A stretch of 64,000 nucleotides of DNA from Nostoc foliaceum FACHB-393 (lineage in GTDB: Bacteria > Cyanobacteriota > Cyanobacteriia > Cyanobacteriales > Nostocaceae), in assembly GCF_014698505.1 (NCBI RefSeq), contig NZ_JACJTD010000024.1:1-64000 (forward strand), written 5' to 3'. A program made the position numbers and the translations under genes. The notes beneath the pieces are model-generated. The model had not been told where the DNA came from, ran no database searches, and saw nothing but the letters and a program-made list of their open reading frames with translations. Position 1 is the first letter of the stretch; each line of letters begins with the position of its first letter. Below, one piece after another: positions 28,186 to 36,445 of the stretch.

Positions 28186-28220
28186 GGAATGTGGTGTAAG
28201 GAGCTTCTTTCAACCCTCTC
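28186..28220 (-). ncRNA. Candidate delocalised homing crRNA
   Basis: On the minus strand, GAGAGGGTTGAAAG (28220-28207) copies the last 14 bases of the CRISPR repeat with changes, and AAGCTCCTTACACCACATT follows as a guide (28206-28188). It lies about 100 bp beyond the main array. The half-repeat keeps GAGGGTT, which pairs perfectly over 7 bases with AACCCTC of the tracrRNA anti-repeat, better than the canonical repeats do. V-K CASTs are known to use such atypical guides to home to their chromosomal site. The matching target is at 27922. Confidence 0.7.
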
Positions 28221-28258
28221 ATTTTTTAAGACTTTTACAAAACTAAAACCACAAAATT

Positions 28259-28288
28259 ATTATAATGAGACTGGTTTTTACAGGTAAA
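28259..28288 (-). promoter_or_regulatory. Possible promoter of the homing crRNA
   Basis: Minus-strand TTTACC (28288-28283), 18-base spacer, TATAAT (28264-28259). A transcript starting near 28252 would run into the half-repeat and guide. The -10 is perfect, the -35 is a 4/6 match. Read-through from the main array is the alternative source. Confidence 0.45.
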
Positions 28289-28318
28289 TGCTAATTTCTA
28301 GCACACGATACATAAGCA

Positions 28319-28856
28319 CTTTCATCTCACCCTGTATTAGGAGGGTTGTTGTCACTTTCAGCAAGACTCGTCATCTCAAGGCAGCAAGCTGATTTCTTTC
28401 AACCCACCCTGTATTAGGAGGGTTGTTGTCACCCAACACTTGCACCATCATCTGATGAAATCGACTTTCAACCCACCCTGTATTAGGAGGGTTGTTGTCA
28501 CCCGATGGACAAAAGTTTATATCCCAAAGACTGGCTTTCAACCCACCCTGTATTAGGAGGGTTGTTGTCACTGCGGCAATTTCAGTTGAGTAGTTTGGTA
28601 CTTCTTCTTTCAACCCACCCTGTATTAGGAGGGTTGTTGTCACTCCATCTCCCTTCTCTGCATTGTGGTCGCATAGTCTTTCAACCCACCCTGTATTAGG
28701 AGGGTTGTTGTCACGAGTTTCACCCTTCCTATCTTCAAGAATTGCCCGCTTTCAACCCACCCTGTATTAGGAGGGTTGTTGTCACATCGCATTTTGAATT
28801 TCAACGTTGCCAGCAGCAACTTTCAACCCACCCTGTATTAGGAGGGTTGTTGTCAC
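28319..28856 (-). CRISPR. Type V-K CRISPR array, 8 repeats and 7 spacers
   Basis: 37-bp repeats start at 28319, 28396, 28465, 28535, 28607, 28678, 28749 and 28820 (plus coordinates). On the transcribed minus strand the repeat begins GTGACAACAACCCTCC and ends GGGTGGGTTGAAAG. Seven repeats are identical; the trailer-end one (28319) has two changes. Spacers are 32-35 bp except the trailer-most, 40 bp. Transcription is on the same strand as cas12k and the tracrRNA, with the leader above 28856. No spacer was seen to match elsewhere in the window. There is no adaptation module, as usual for V-K. Confidence 0.97.
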
Positions 28857-29055
28857 CCACCTAGTTTCAAAATATTGTGGGGCGACGTTTCTAGATTTCC
28901 TCAGCGCGTATGTCTCCCAATTTCCTATTTGAGCCTCAGTTACAAGAATCATATCTCGATGGAAAAACGATAAATTCAGACGGGGCAAGGTATTTGGAAC
29001 TTGCGCGGAACTTTTAGAAATTTTGCCTTGATTTTAGTCCTTCAAATGAAGAATT

Positions 29056-29271
29056 GGGGAGGGTTCCCCCTTGATCGGAGGTGATTAAGTAGCCACTACA
29101 GCAGTACATCCGCGCCCTTATTGCTGGGAGCGCACCTATCCTGTCCGAAGACAGCAGCATCAGGGTGAGCAGCTACTAGGGTCAGAAAGCAAGACTATAT
29201 TGCTACAGTCAAACTAACCCTCATTTAACACAGTTCAGAGGCTGCAAGCAGCATAAACTGCGGCGCTATTG
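29056..29271 (-). ncRNA. V-K tracrRNA
   Basis: About 215 bases on the minus strand between cas12k and the array. Blocks match the ShCAST tracrRNA as I recall it: AATAGCGCCGCAG at the 5' end, ATGCTGCTTGCAGCCTCTGA, AAATGAGGGTTAGTTTGACT, AGCTGCTCACCCTGATGCTG, GATAGGTGCGCTCCCAGC, AAGGGCGCGGATGTACTGCT and GATCAAGGGGGAACCCTCC at the 3' end. AACCCTCC (29065-29058) is the anti-repeat that pairs with GGGTGGGTT of the crRNA repeat. It is needed for Cas12k binding and transposition, not for RNA cutting of the target. The exact 3' end is not defined. Confidence 0.9.
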
Positions 29272-29277
29272 ATTATT

Positions 29278-29305
29278 TTATTATCAAGGTTCAGATATTT
29301 GTCAA
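29278..29305 (-). promoter_or_regulatory. tracrRNA promoter
   Basis: Minus-strand TTGACA (29305-29300), 16-base spacer, TAATAA (29283-29278). The perfect -35 overlaps the cas12k stop codon, and the -10 lies about 7 bases before the tracrRNA 5' block. Confidence 0.65.
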
Positions 29306-31221
29306 CTTCGCCTAGCTAGGCGCTCATGGTATGCAGAAAGTGCCAATTCCTTTGCTTTGTCTTGGGGACTGCCGCGAATAGGTTGTTTTCCCCCTTCAAT
29401 CATTATTCCTGCCTGAGCAGCTTTGCTTTGAATGCTTTGAATTAATCTGCCGTAGCTCCAGGAATGGACGTTAACTCGATACTGTTTGGCGTATTTTTGC
29501 TGAACTTCTACGGAGCCTGGACATTTTGCTTCGGCTATGGCTTGAATTTCACTTTGGACAATCTCCCGCATATCCCCTAGCTTAGGCAAAACGATGCTGC
29601 CAGCTTTGTAAGTTTGAGCGATCGCAATAATTTCTTTAGCTAATAATCTGTCTACATACTGCCCTAACTCAGATGCCCCAAATTGATTGGGAGAGAAACT
29701 TTTTTGTGCTTTGTGGCGATCGTGGGATAATGATCGCTGCTGTCGTCTCTGGCGATTTAGGAGTTCGTAATTTTCACCTAGTAATTGCCTGATGCTGCGG
29801 TAGGCTAAGACTTTGTTTGCGATCGCATCTACTACGGCGACAGTTGCAGGTTTTTCTAGTCCCAGGCTGACTCCAACCAAAATGTGTGATTGACCTTGGT
29901 AAAGGAGTTTACTAGGACGCTCAAAGGATTTGTTAATTCGAGTTAGCGTTGATTCTTTACGTTTAATAAAAGCAAGCTGTGTTTCCCTGAGGTCACTTTT
30001 ATTCTTCATGTTGGTGATGAATTTGGTAATCTCATCAGTTTTTTCCTGGCGAACCTGTTCTGTTCCTTCGGCAGTCCAGAGGCGATTGTCAACACAGCAA
30101 TAGAGACTCAAGTGATTAAGATTCCAAGGTTCGCCTTTACCTTTACCTTCTTGCCAAGCTAGACGACCATTTCTGAGGGTGAACAAACCACTTGAATGCT
30201 GATTTTTGCTTTGGCGTTTTGTTTGTTGATCTTCTAAGAAGCGTTTAAACCAGTGCAGTTGACGACTATCACAGTACACCTCAAAAGTTAAATCGCTTAA
30301 GCCATTGAAGTGAACACATAACCTACCTTTTTCGTTTGTTGACCAAACTAGGTCTTCGTTCGTTTCATAAACCAGAGGAAAAGGAACAGAACTAGATCGG
30401 GTTAAGAGAATATCCTGCCAGCGTTTGGCTTCAGCATTGTCTTCTGGAACAGTGGTTGCAGCAGCGAGCAGTGTCTCCAACCATCTAGCATTAGTTAAAT
30501 CTCGACCTTTAGGAATTCGACTTGTTAGCTTTTCGGTTAGCCTTTGAATTTGGATTTCTAGCTTACGACGGCGTTTAGCAAATTTTTCTGGATCTTCTTC
30601 TTTTTCATTGAGTTTGCAGCCATTTTTTAGCAAATAGCTGATGGCGCTACGGCTGAGTATATCGTCAGTCTCTTGGTAAGTGCCAAATAATTTATGAGAT
30701 AAGCTTCGATCGGGATTGGAAGCGGATGATTTTTTGGATTTTTTAGTCTTACTTTTTTTAGTTAAAGGAGCATTAGATTCAGATTCTGGCGTAGCCATTG
30801 CCAAAATTTCAGCAGCTTTGGTACGAATTACTTGTAAGCTACAATCGCTCATTTCTACTAATTCAGTATCGCTGTTGAGCATTTCTAGCCAGCGTATCTT
30901 GCCATCTAGCTGTTGCTGTAGACGTTTCTGAATCGCTAACCAAGATTTGTAAATGTAATCTACAACATGAATTGCTGATAGATAGAAGCGGCTGGGCTGA
31001 CCTGTAAATCTAGGGTCAGTTTTCAGGGGTTGGCAAAGTTGACTAACAACAGTTGACGGCAGTTTGCCATTTTTTCGCCATTTCTCAAAATCTTGGTGTT
31101 TACTAAGCTGTTGAAGCAGTTCGTTAATCAGGGGTGTGTTTAATTCTGCCATTAACTTCCAGAGTTTTTGGCGGGTAGATTCACTGGCAATTAGGCGACA
31201 TTGAATAGTAATTTGGCTCAT
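29302..31221 (-). CDS. cas12k: Cas12k, nuclease-dead effector of the CAST
   Basis: 639 residues, the usual Cas12k size. It binds crRNA and tracrRNA, recognises a GTN PAM and marks the insertion site for TniQ/TnsC/TnsB without cutting. The C-terminal RuvC-like region is degenerate: ILVGVSLGLEKPATVAVVD has Ser where active Cas12 enzymes have the first Asp, and IVLPKLGDMREI lacks the second acidic residue. The bridge-like basic stretch LNRQRRQQRSLSHDRHKAQK and VHSWSYGRLIQSIQSKA are present. The start at 31221 gives a very short leader under a CvkR-type operator. The gene is intact. Confidence 0.95.
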   Translation of the reverse strand: MSQITIQCRLIASESTRQKLWKLMAELNTPLINELLQQLSKHQDFEKWRKNGKLPSTVVSQLCQPLKTDPRFTGQPSRFYLSAIHVVDYIYKSWLAIQKRLQQQLDGKIRWLEMLNSDTELVEMSDCSLQVIRTKAAEILAMATPESESNAPLTKKSKTKKSKKSSASNPDRSLSHKLFGTYQETDDILSRSAISYLLKNGCKLNEKEEDPEKFAKRRRKLEIQIQRLTEKLTSRIPKGRDLTNARWLETLLAAATTVPEDNAEAKRWQDILLTRSSSVPFPLVYETNEDLVWSTNEKGRLCVHFNGLSDLTFEVYCDSRQLHWFKRFLEDQQTKRQSKNQHSSGLFTLRNGRLAWQEGKGKGEPWNLNHLSLYCCVDNRLWTAEGTEQVRQEKTDEITKFITNMKNKSDLRETQLAFIKRKESTLTRINKSFERPSKLLYQGQSHILVGVSLGLEKPATVAVVDAIANKVLAYRSIRQLLGENYELLNRQRRQQRSLSHDRHKAQKSFSPNQFGASELGQYVDRLLAKEIIAIAQTYKAGSIVLPKLGDMREIVQSEIQAIAEAKCPGSVEVQQKYAKQYRVNVHSWSYGRLIQSIQSKAAQAGIMIEGGKQPIRGSPQDKAKELALSAYHERLARRS

Positions 31222-31229
31222 AAAAATAA

Positions 31230-31255
31230 AGTATCACAAAAACACATTATGTTCT
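31230..31255 (-). promoter_or_regulatory. cas12k promoter with CvkR-type operator
   Basis: AACACATTATGTTCT (31241-31255) fits the pattern A-N2-ACAT-N-ATGT-N2-T that I recall as the CvkR site. It sits just upstream of a minus-strand GATACT -10-like box (31235-31230). A wider inverted repeat, AAACACATTA / TAATGTGTTT, reaches to about 31274 and covers the region between cas12k and cvkR, so both genes could be controlled from it. Confidence 0.65.
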
Positions 31256-31302
31256 ACAAAAAACTAATGTGTTTTAGGAAATGCTTCTATAGGATGATTC
31301 TT

Positions 31303-31755
31303 ATGGAAGGAAAGTTTTACACAAGCACAGAAGCAGCAGAAATTACTCATTGCTCTCGCCGCCAGTTGCAGTATTGGCGGGAGAAGGGAGTTATAGTACC
31401 TACGGTTAACAGTACTGGCAAAGGTCGTAATGTTTACTATTCCAAAGCTGACCTGTTGGTGTTAACAGTAATGGAGCAGTTGCTGTCAATTGGGCTAAAT
31501 TTTGAGGTTTGCCATGCAGCTTTGGAAACACTGCGCGAACAGGAACCTTGGTTATTTAATGAGTCTGTCCCCGAAGAAAAGATGAAGCGGCTAATGTTAT
31601 TAACCACGCGATCGCCTGAACAACCTTTGCAATTGGCAGAGTTTGACAAGCAAGTAGCGCTAGAAGCTCTTTGTCAAGGGCAGACTGTAATTCCTTTTTG
31701 GTGCGAGCGCATTCATCAACAATTAAGGGACAATCTCAAAAGCTTTAGTAGCTAA
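31303..31755 (+). CDS. cvkR: CvkR, MerR-type repressor of the CAST
   Basis: About 150 residues from the ATG at 31303, chosen because AGGA lies eight bases upstream; upstream in-frame codons would read through the operator. The N-terminal MerR-like winged helix reads FYTSTEAAEITHCSRRQLQYWREKGVIVPT, with GRNVYYSKADLLVLTVM as the wing. No cysteine metal site is evident. It is divergent from cas12k with the shared operator between them. In Anabaena the homologous regulator represses cas12k and tracrRNA, and the same role is inferred here. Confidence 0.85.
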   Translation: MEGKFYTSTEAAEITHCSRRQLQYWREKGVIVPTVNSTGKGRNVYYSKADLLVLTVMEQLLSIGLNFEVCHAALETLREQEPWLFNESVPEEKMKRLMLLTTRSPEQPLQLAEFDKQVALEALCQGQTVIPFWCERIHQQLRDNLKSFSS

Positions 31756-31882
31756 TTTGACGTTGAATATTTAGGTTTTGTCGTTGCCACATAATCACAA
31801 TGCTAGTTTCATACTTAACAACAGACAAATTTTAGGTGTAGAATTATACTATACATCCTCTTAACCGAAAGCCTACCCTTTT

Positions 31883-34216
31883 ATGTCAGAAGCAATTGAC
31901 AAGAAATCTTTGAGTGAACGTGATATTTGTACAAAGTACATTACACCTGCTCTAACTAATCGGGCATGGGATATCAACACTCAGATTCGTGAGGAAGTGA
32001 CGCTGACAAAAGGTAGTGTGATTGTTAGGGGTAAGCTTGCTAGTCGAGGTGAGCAGAAACGCGCTGATTATGTGCTGTATCACAAACCCGGTGTACCACT
32101 GGCTGTAATTGAAGCTAAAGATAATAATCACAGTGTCAGTGCGGGGATGCAACAAGCGATCGCAACTGGTGAACTAATTGATGTACCATTCATCTTTAGC
32201 TCTAATGGCGACGCTTTTATGATGTGCGATCGCACGATTACAGAAGGAGAACGAGAACGGGAAATCCCCCTCAGTCAGTTCCCGACACCGCAGGAACTTT
32301 GGCAAAAATACTGTGATTGGAAGGGAATTGACTCAGAGATTCAGCCGATTGTTTCTCAAGATTACTATCCTAGTCCTGATAAAAAACAGCCACGCTATTA
32401 TCAACAGATTGCCATTAACCGCACAATTGAGGCGATCGTAAAAGGAGAAAATCGCATTCTGTTAGTGATGGCAACAGGTACAGGTAAGACTTTTACCGCT
32501 TTTCAGATTATCTGGCGCTTGTGGAAATCGGGGGCGAAAAAGCGTATCCTGTTTTTGGCAGATCGGAATATTTTGGTTGACCAAACTAGAGTCAATGACT
32601 TTAAACCCTTTGGCTCAAAAATGACCAAAATTCAGAAGCGACAGATAGATAAATCTTATGAAATTTATCTATGCCTCTATCAGGCAGTAACGGGAAATGA
32701 AGAGGCAAAAAACATTTATCGCCAATTTTCGCCAGATTTTTTTGACTTAATTATCATAGATGAGTGCCATAGAGGAAGTGCTAATGAGGATTCCGCATGG
32801 CGAGAAATTTTGGAATATTTTAGAAATGCTACGCAGATTGGCTTGACAGCTACCCCAAGGGAAACAGAAGAAGTTTCTAACAGCCTTTATTTTGGCGAGT
32901 CACTTTTTACCTATTCACTCAAACAAGGAATTGAAGATGGTTTTTTAGCTCCCTACAAAGTGATTCGGATTGATTTAGATAAAGACTTGAGTGGATGGAA
33001 ACCAAAGCCAGGTCAACGGGATAAGTATGGTAAACCAATTCCCGACCAAGTGTATAATCAACGAGATTTTGATAGAACTCTGGTGCTAGAGAAACGCACT
33101 GAGTTAGTTGCACGGATTATTTCTGATTATCTTAAATCAAGCGATCGCTTTGCCAAAACTATCATTTTTTGTGAGACGACTGACCACGCAGAACGGATGC
33201 GGGTGGCGTTGGTAAATGAGAATGCTGATTTGGTGGCGGGGAATAGCCGCTATATTATGCGAATTACTGGGGATGATGCTCAAGGTAAGGCAGAATTGGA
33301 TAATTTCATTGACCCTGAAAGTAAATATCCCACGATTGTTACTACCTCTGAGTTACTGACGACGGGTGTTGATGCTAAAACCTGCAAATTGATTGTTTTG
33401 GATCAGCGCATCCTGTCAATGACCAAATTTAAGCAAATTATTGGTCGCGGGACTCGCATTGATGAAGACTATGGCAAAATGTTCTTCACAATTATGGACT
33501 TTAAAAAAGCGACAGAGTTATTTGCTGACCCTGATTTTGATGGCGATCCTGTACAAATTTATCAGCCTAAGCCAGCTGATCCCATTGTTCCGCCTGATGC
33601 TGGAGATGATGAGGTAGTTATAGATGATGGCGAAATTAGCCGCAAGCAAACGCGGGATAGGTATGTAATTGCAGACGAAGAGGTGTCTATTGCTTTTATT
33701 CGAGAGCAATACTACGGCAAGGAGGGTAAGCTGATTACGGAATCGATTAAAGACTATACTCGCAAAACAGTTAGTCAGGAGTATGCCTCATTAGATGCTT
33801 TCTTGAAGAAATGGTACTCTACGGAGCAGAAGCAGGCTATTATCCAAGAGTTACAAGAGTTGGGTGTACCTTTGGAAGCTTTAGAAAAAGAGATTGGTAA
33901 GGATTTTGACCCCTTAGATTTAATTTGTCATGTTGTCTTTGACCAACCACCATTAACTCGCAGAGAAAGAGCAAACAATGTCCGCAAGCGTAACTATTTT
34001 AGCAACTATGGCGAACAAGCTAGAACGGTTTTAAATGCTTTGTTGGATAAGTATGCTGATGAGGGAATTGAAGATATAGAAAGTCTTGATGTGTTAAAGG
34101 TTCAACCAATCAGCGATTTAGGCACTCCGTTAGAGATAATTCGTATTTTCGGTGGTAAGCAGGCTTATTTACAAGCTCTGTCTGTTCTCAAAGAAGAATT
34201 ATATCGAGTATCTTAA
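31883..34216 (+). CDS. hsdR: Type I restriction endonuclease, R subunit
   Basis: 777 residues, in the EcoEI-like size class. The N-terminal PD-(D/E)XK nuclease is visible as KRADYVLYHKPGVPLAVIEAKD. The SF2 translocase follows with MATGTGKTFTAF (Walker A), IIDECHRG (DEAH-type box), IGLTATP, TTGVDAKTCKLIVLD and IIGRGTRIDEDYGK. The C-terminal third resembles the segment that docks to HsdM. It pumps DNA and cuts unmodified sequence as an R2M2S complex. It opens the hsdR-HEPN-hsdM-hsdS cluster carried as CAST cargo. Confidence 0.93.
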   Translation: MSEAIDKKSLSERDICTKYITPALTNRAWDINTQIREEVTLTKGSVIVRGKLASRGEQKRADYVLYHKPGVPLAVIEAKDNNHSVSAGMQQAIATGELIDVPFIFSSNGDAFMMCDRTITEGEREREIPLSQFPTPQELWQKYCDWKGIDSEIQPIVSQDYYPSPDKKQPRYYQQIAINRTIEAIVKGENRILLVMATGTGKTFTAFQIIWRLWKSGAKKRILFLADRNILVDQTRVNDFKPFGSKMTKIQKRQIDKSYEIYLCLYQAVTGNEEAKNIYRQFSPDFFDLIIIDECHRGSANEDSAWREILEYFRNATQIGLTATPRETEEVSNSLYFGESLFTYSLKQGIEDGFLAPYKVIRIDLDKDLSGWKPKPGQRDKYGKPIPDQVYNQRDFDRTLVLEKRTELVARIISDYLKSSDRFAKTIIFCETTDHAERMRVALVNENADLVAGNSRYIMRITGDDAQGKAELDNFIDPESKYPTIVTTSELLTTGVDAKTCKLIVLDQRILSMTKFKQIIGRGTRIDEDYGKMFFTIMDFKKATELFADPDFDGDPVQIYQPKPADPIVPPDAGDDEVVIDDGEISRKQTRDRYVIADEEVSIAFIREQYYGKEGKLITESIKDYTRKTVSQEYASLDAFLKKWYSTEQKQAIIQELQELGVPLEALEKEIGKDFDPLDLICHVVFDQPPLTRRERANNVRKRNYFSNYGEQARTVLNALLDKYADEGIEDIESLDVLKVQPISDLGTPLEIIRIFGGKQAYLQALSVLKEELYRVS

Positions 34217-34338
34217 TAATCCTAAATATTATTTGAAATACTAGCAATAATATTTCAATGATTAGGCTAAATAGATGAGATATATTAATATATTTTTTGC
34301 AAATTTAAAATTTGTATTATTAGCAATAGTAATTTTTT

Positions 34339-34971
34339 ATGAATCAGTATTTGATTAATACAAAATATGCAGCAAGCAATATTATTGATTTAATCATGCA
34401 CGATGAAAGATACCTTGAAAAAGCAGAGGGAAGAAAACGCCAAATTGATGAGGAATTAAAGCTTTCTTATGAAAGATTTTATGCGGGAGATATGTCAGAT
34501 GATATCAGCCCAATGCAAGTTCAGTATGAATACGTCCAATTGATGAAGTACGCAGAGAGATTAAGCGAACAAGAAAAACACTTAATTGTTCAGATGGAAT
34601 GCTTGAAAAATTTAATAGATGCTAAATTATTTGCTGTATCATCTCTTTGCGGTGCGTTACTTCAAATAGCTAAACAAGGAATTTCAATTGTACATAGAGG
34701 TTTAGGAAATTGCCCTGATGGTAGAGGTATAGGTAATGAAGTTTTAAAAAATATAATTTGGCAAGCACGAAATCAATCAATACACTATGAGGAAGGTAGC
34801 TTTAGACCACCAGTCCAGCAATGCTTTCAAAATTTGGAAGCTTATTTTGGAAATGAATTTTCATTAAGCCTACACCCTAACGAAAATTTTGCACAAAAAA
34901 TAGTTATAAACATTCTTGGTTGGAATGACTATCAAGTGTATGAATACGATATGATTTCTATTCTAGGTTAA
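34339..34971 (+). CDS. HEPN-like protein embedded in the type I R-M operon
   Basis: 210 residues, mostly helical with no membrane segment. The helix IIWQARNQSIHYEEG holds Arg144-Asn145-x3-His149, the RNxxxH motif of HEPN-superfamily ribonucleases. A coiled-coil-like stretch lies at about 25-95. It sits between hsdR and hsdM on the same strand, 122 bp after hsdR and 31 bp before hsdM, so it is probably part of the operon. By analogy with PrrC-type anticodon nucleases that guard type I systems, it could be a back-up toxin, but PrrC has a different layout. An alternative is a non-catalytic HEPN accessory protein. The HEPN assignment rests on the motif and helical context. Confidence 0.55.
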   Translation: MNQYLINTKYAASNIIDLIMHDERYLEKAEGRKRQIDEELKLSYERFYAGDMSDDISPMQVQYEYVQLMKYAERLSEQEKHLIVQMECLKNLIDAKLFAVSSLCGALLQIAKQGISIVHRGLGNCPDGRGIGNEVLKNIIWQARNQSIHYEEGSFRPPVQQCFQNLEAYFGNEFSLSLHPNENFAQKIVINILGWNDYQVYEYDMISILG

Positions 34972-35002
34972 TTGTGCCAATCGGCGATCGCAGTCTCATA
35001 TT

Positions 35003-36445
35003 ATGTCAATCAGCACTACAATTAAGACTATTCAAGATATCATGCGGAAGGATGCGGGCGTTGATGGTGACGCGCAACGCATTAACCAGTTAGTTTGGAT
35101 GATTTTCCTCAAAGTTTTTGATGCCCGTGAAGAAGAATATGAACTACTAGAAGATAATTATAAATCTCCGATTCCTGAAGGGTTGCGTTGGCGTAATTGG
35201 GCAGCAGATTCTGAAGGTATCACTGGAGATGGTTTACTAGATTTTGTCGATAATGCTTTATTTAAAACTCTCAAAGAACTGAGAACTACGGCAACTGATG
35301 CGCGTGGGCAGATGATTGGTAAGGTGTTTGAGGATGCCTACAACTATATGAAAAATGGCACTCTCATCCGCCAAGTAATTAATAAGCTCAATGAAGTTGA
35401 TTTTAATAAAAAAGACCAGAAAAAACAGTTTAGCGAAATTTACGAGAAAATTCTCAAAGATTTGCAGAGTGCGGGAAATGCCGGAGAATATTATACTCCC
35501 CGTGCGGTGACAAAGTTTATTGTAGATAGAATCAAGCCGCAATTAGGGGAAATTGTATTTGACCCAGCTTGCGGTACAGGTGGCTTTTTAACGGCAGCAA
35601 TTGATTACATTCGCCAACATTTTCAAAGTGCTGATGTCCCAGAAATTCTGCAACGGACGATTCGCGGAACTGAGAAAAAGCCGTTACCTTTTAACCTTTG
35701 TGTAACGAATCTGATTTTACATGGTATTGATGTGCCGGAAGCAGAACATGATAATACTTTGGCACGACCATTACGCGATTATAGTCCTCACGAACGGGTG
35801 GATGTAATTATCACTAATCCGCCTTTTGGTGGGATGGAAGAAGATGGAATTGAGGACAATTTTCCCGCTACTTTCCGCACGCGAGAAACCGCAGATTTAT
35901 TTCTGGTGCTGATTGCTCATTTACTCAAAGAAGGCGGTAGAGGTGCAATAGTTCTGCCAGATGGTACGCTGTTTGGGGAAGGTGTAAAAACGCGGATTAA
36001 AGAAAAACTGCTGCAAGATTGCAATCTGCATACAATTGTTCGTTTACCAAATGGCATATTTAGTCCCTACACAGGTATTAAAACTAATCTGCTATTTTTC
36101 ACTAAAGGTGAACCGACAGAAACGATTTGGTATTATGAACACCCTTACCCAGCAGGTTATAAGTCATACTCGAAAACTAAGCCGATTCGCTTTGAGGAGT
36201 TTGCACCGGAGCAAGAATGGTGGGATAACCGCGAGGAGAATGAATTTGCTTGGCAGGTTTCAATTGCAGATTTAAAAGCAAATAATTACAACCTAGATAT
36301 TAAAAATCCTCACAAAGTTGATGTAGAACACGCTGATTTAGATGAGATGTTAGCAGATCATCAAAAACTCATGGCAGAGTTGGGTGATATACGGAGTAAG
36401 TTGAAATTTGAGTTGATGGAAGCATTGGAAAGAGATGAAACTTAA
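35003..36445 (+). CDS. hsdM: Type I DNA methyltransferase, M subunit
   Basis: 480 residues. The helical N-terminal domain (residues 1-150) precedes the adenine N6-methyltransferase core: FDPACGTGGFLTAAIDY binds S-adenosylmethionine and VDVIITNPPFGG is the catalytic NPPF motif. AGEYYTPRAVTKFIV is the usual entry to the domain. It methylates the host recognition site with HsdS and forms the restriction complex with HsdR. Its 3' end overlaps hsdS by 11 bp. Confidence 0.96.
   Translation: MSISTTIKTIQDIMRKDAGVDGDAQRINQLVWMIFLKVFDAREEEYELLEDNYKSPIPEGLRWRNWAADSEGITGDGLLDFVDNALFKTLKELRTTATDARGQMIGKVFEDAYNYMKNGTLIRQVINKLNEVDFNKKDQKKQFSEIYEKILKDLQSAGNAGEYYTPRAVTKFIVDRIKPQLGEIVFDPACGTGGFLTAAIDYIRQHFQSADVPEILQRTIRGTEKKPLPFNLCVTNLILHGIDVPEAEHDNTLARPLRDYSPHERVDVIITNPPFGGMEEDGIEDNFPATFRTRETADLFLVLIAHLLKEGGRGAIVLPDGTLFGEGVKTRIKEKLLQDCNLHTIVRLPNGIFSPYTGIKTNLLFFTKGEPTETIWYYEHPYPAGYKSYSKTKPIRFEEFAPEQEWWDNREENEFAWQVSIADLKANNYNLDIKNPHKVDVEHADLDEMLADHQKLMAELGDIRSKLKFELMEALERDET

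Noticed and set aside
28371..28643. Minus-strand open frame of 90 codons with repeated TTTLLIQGGL
   Set aside because: It is a by-product of the CRISPR repeats; period and content follow the array exactly.
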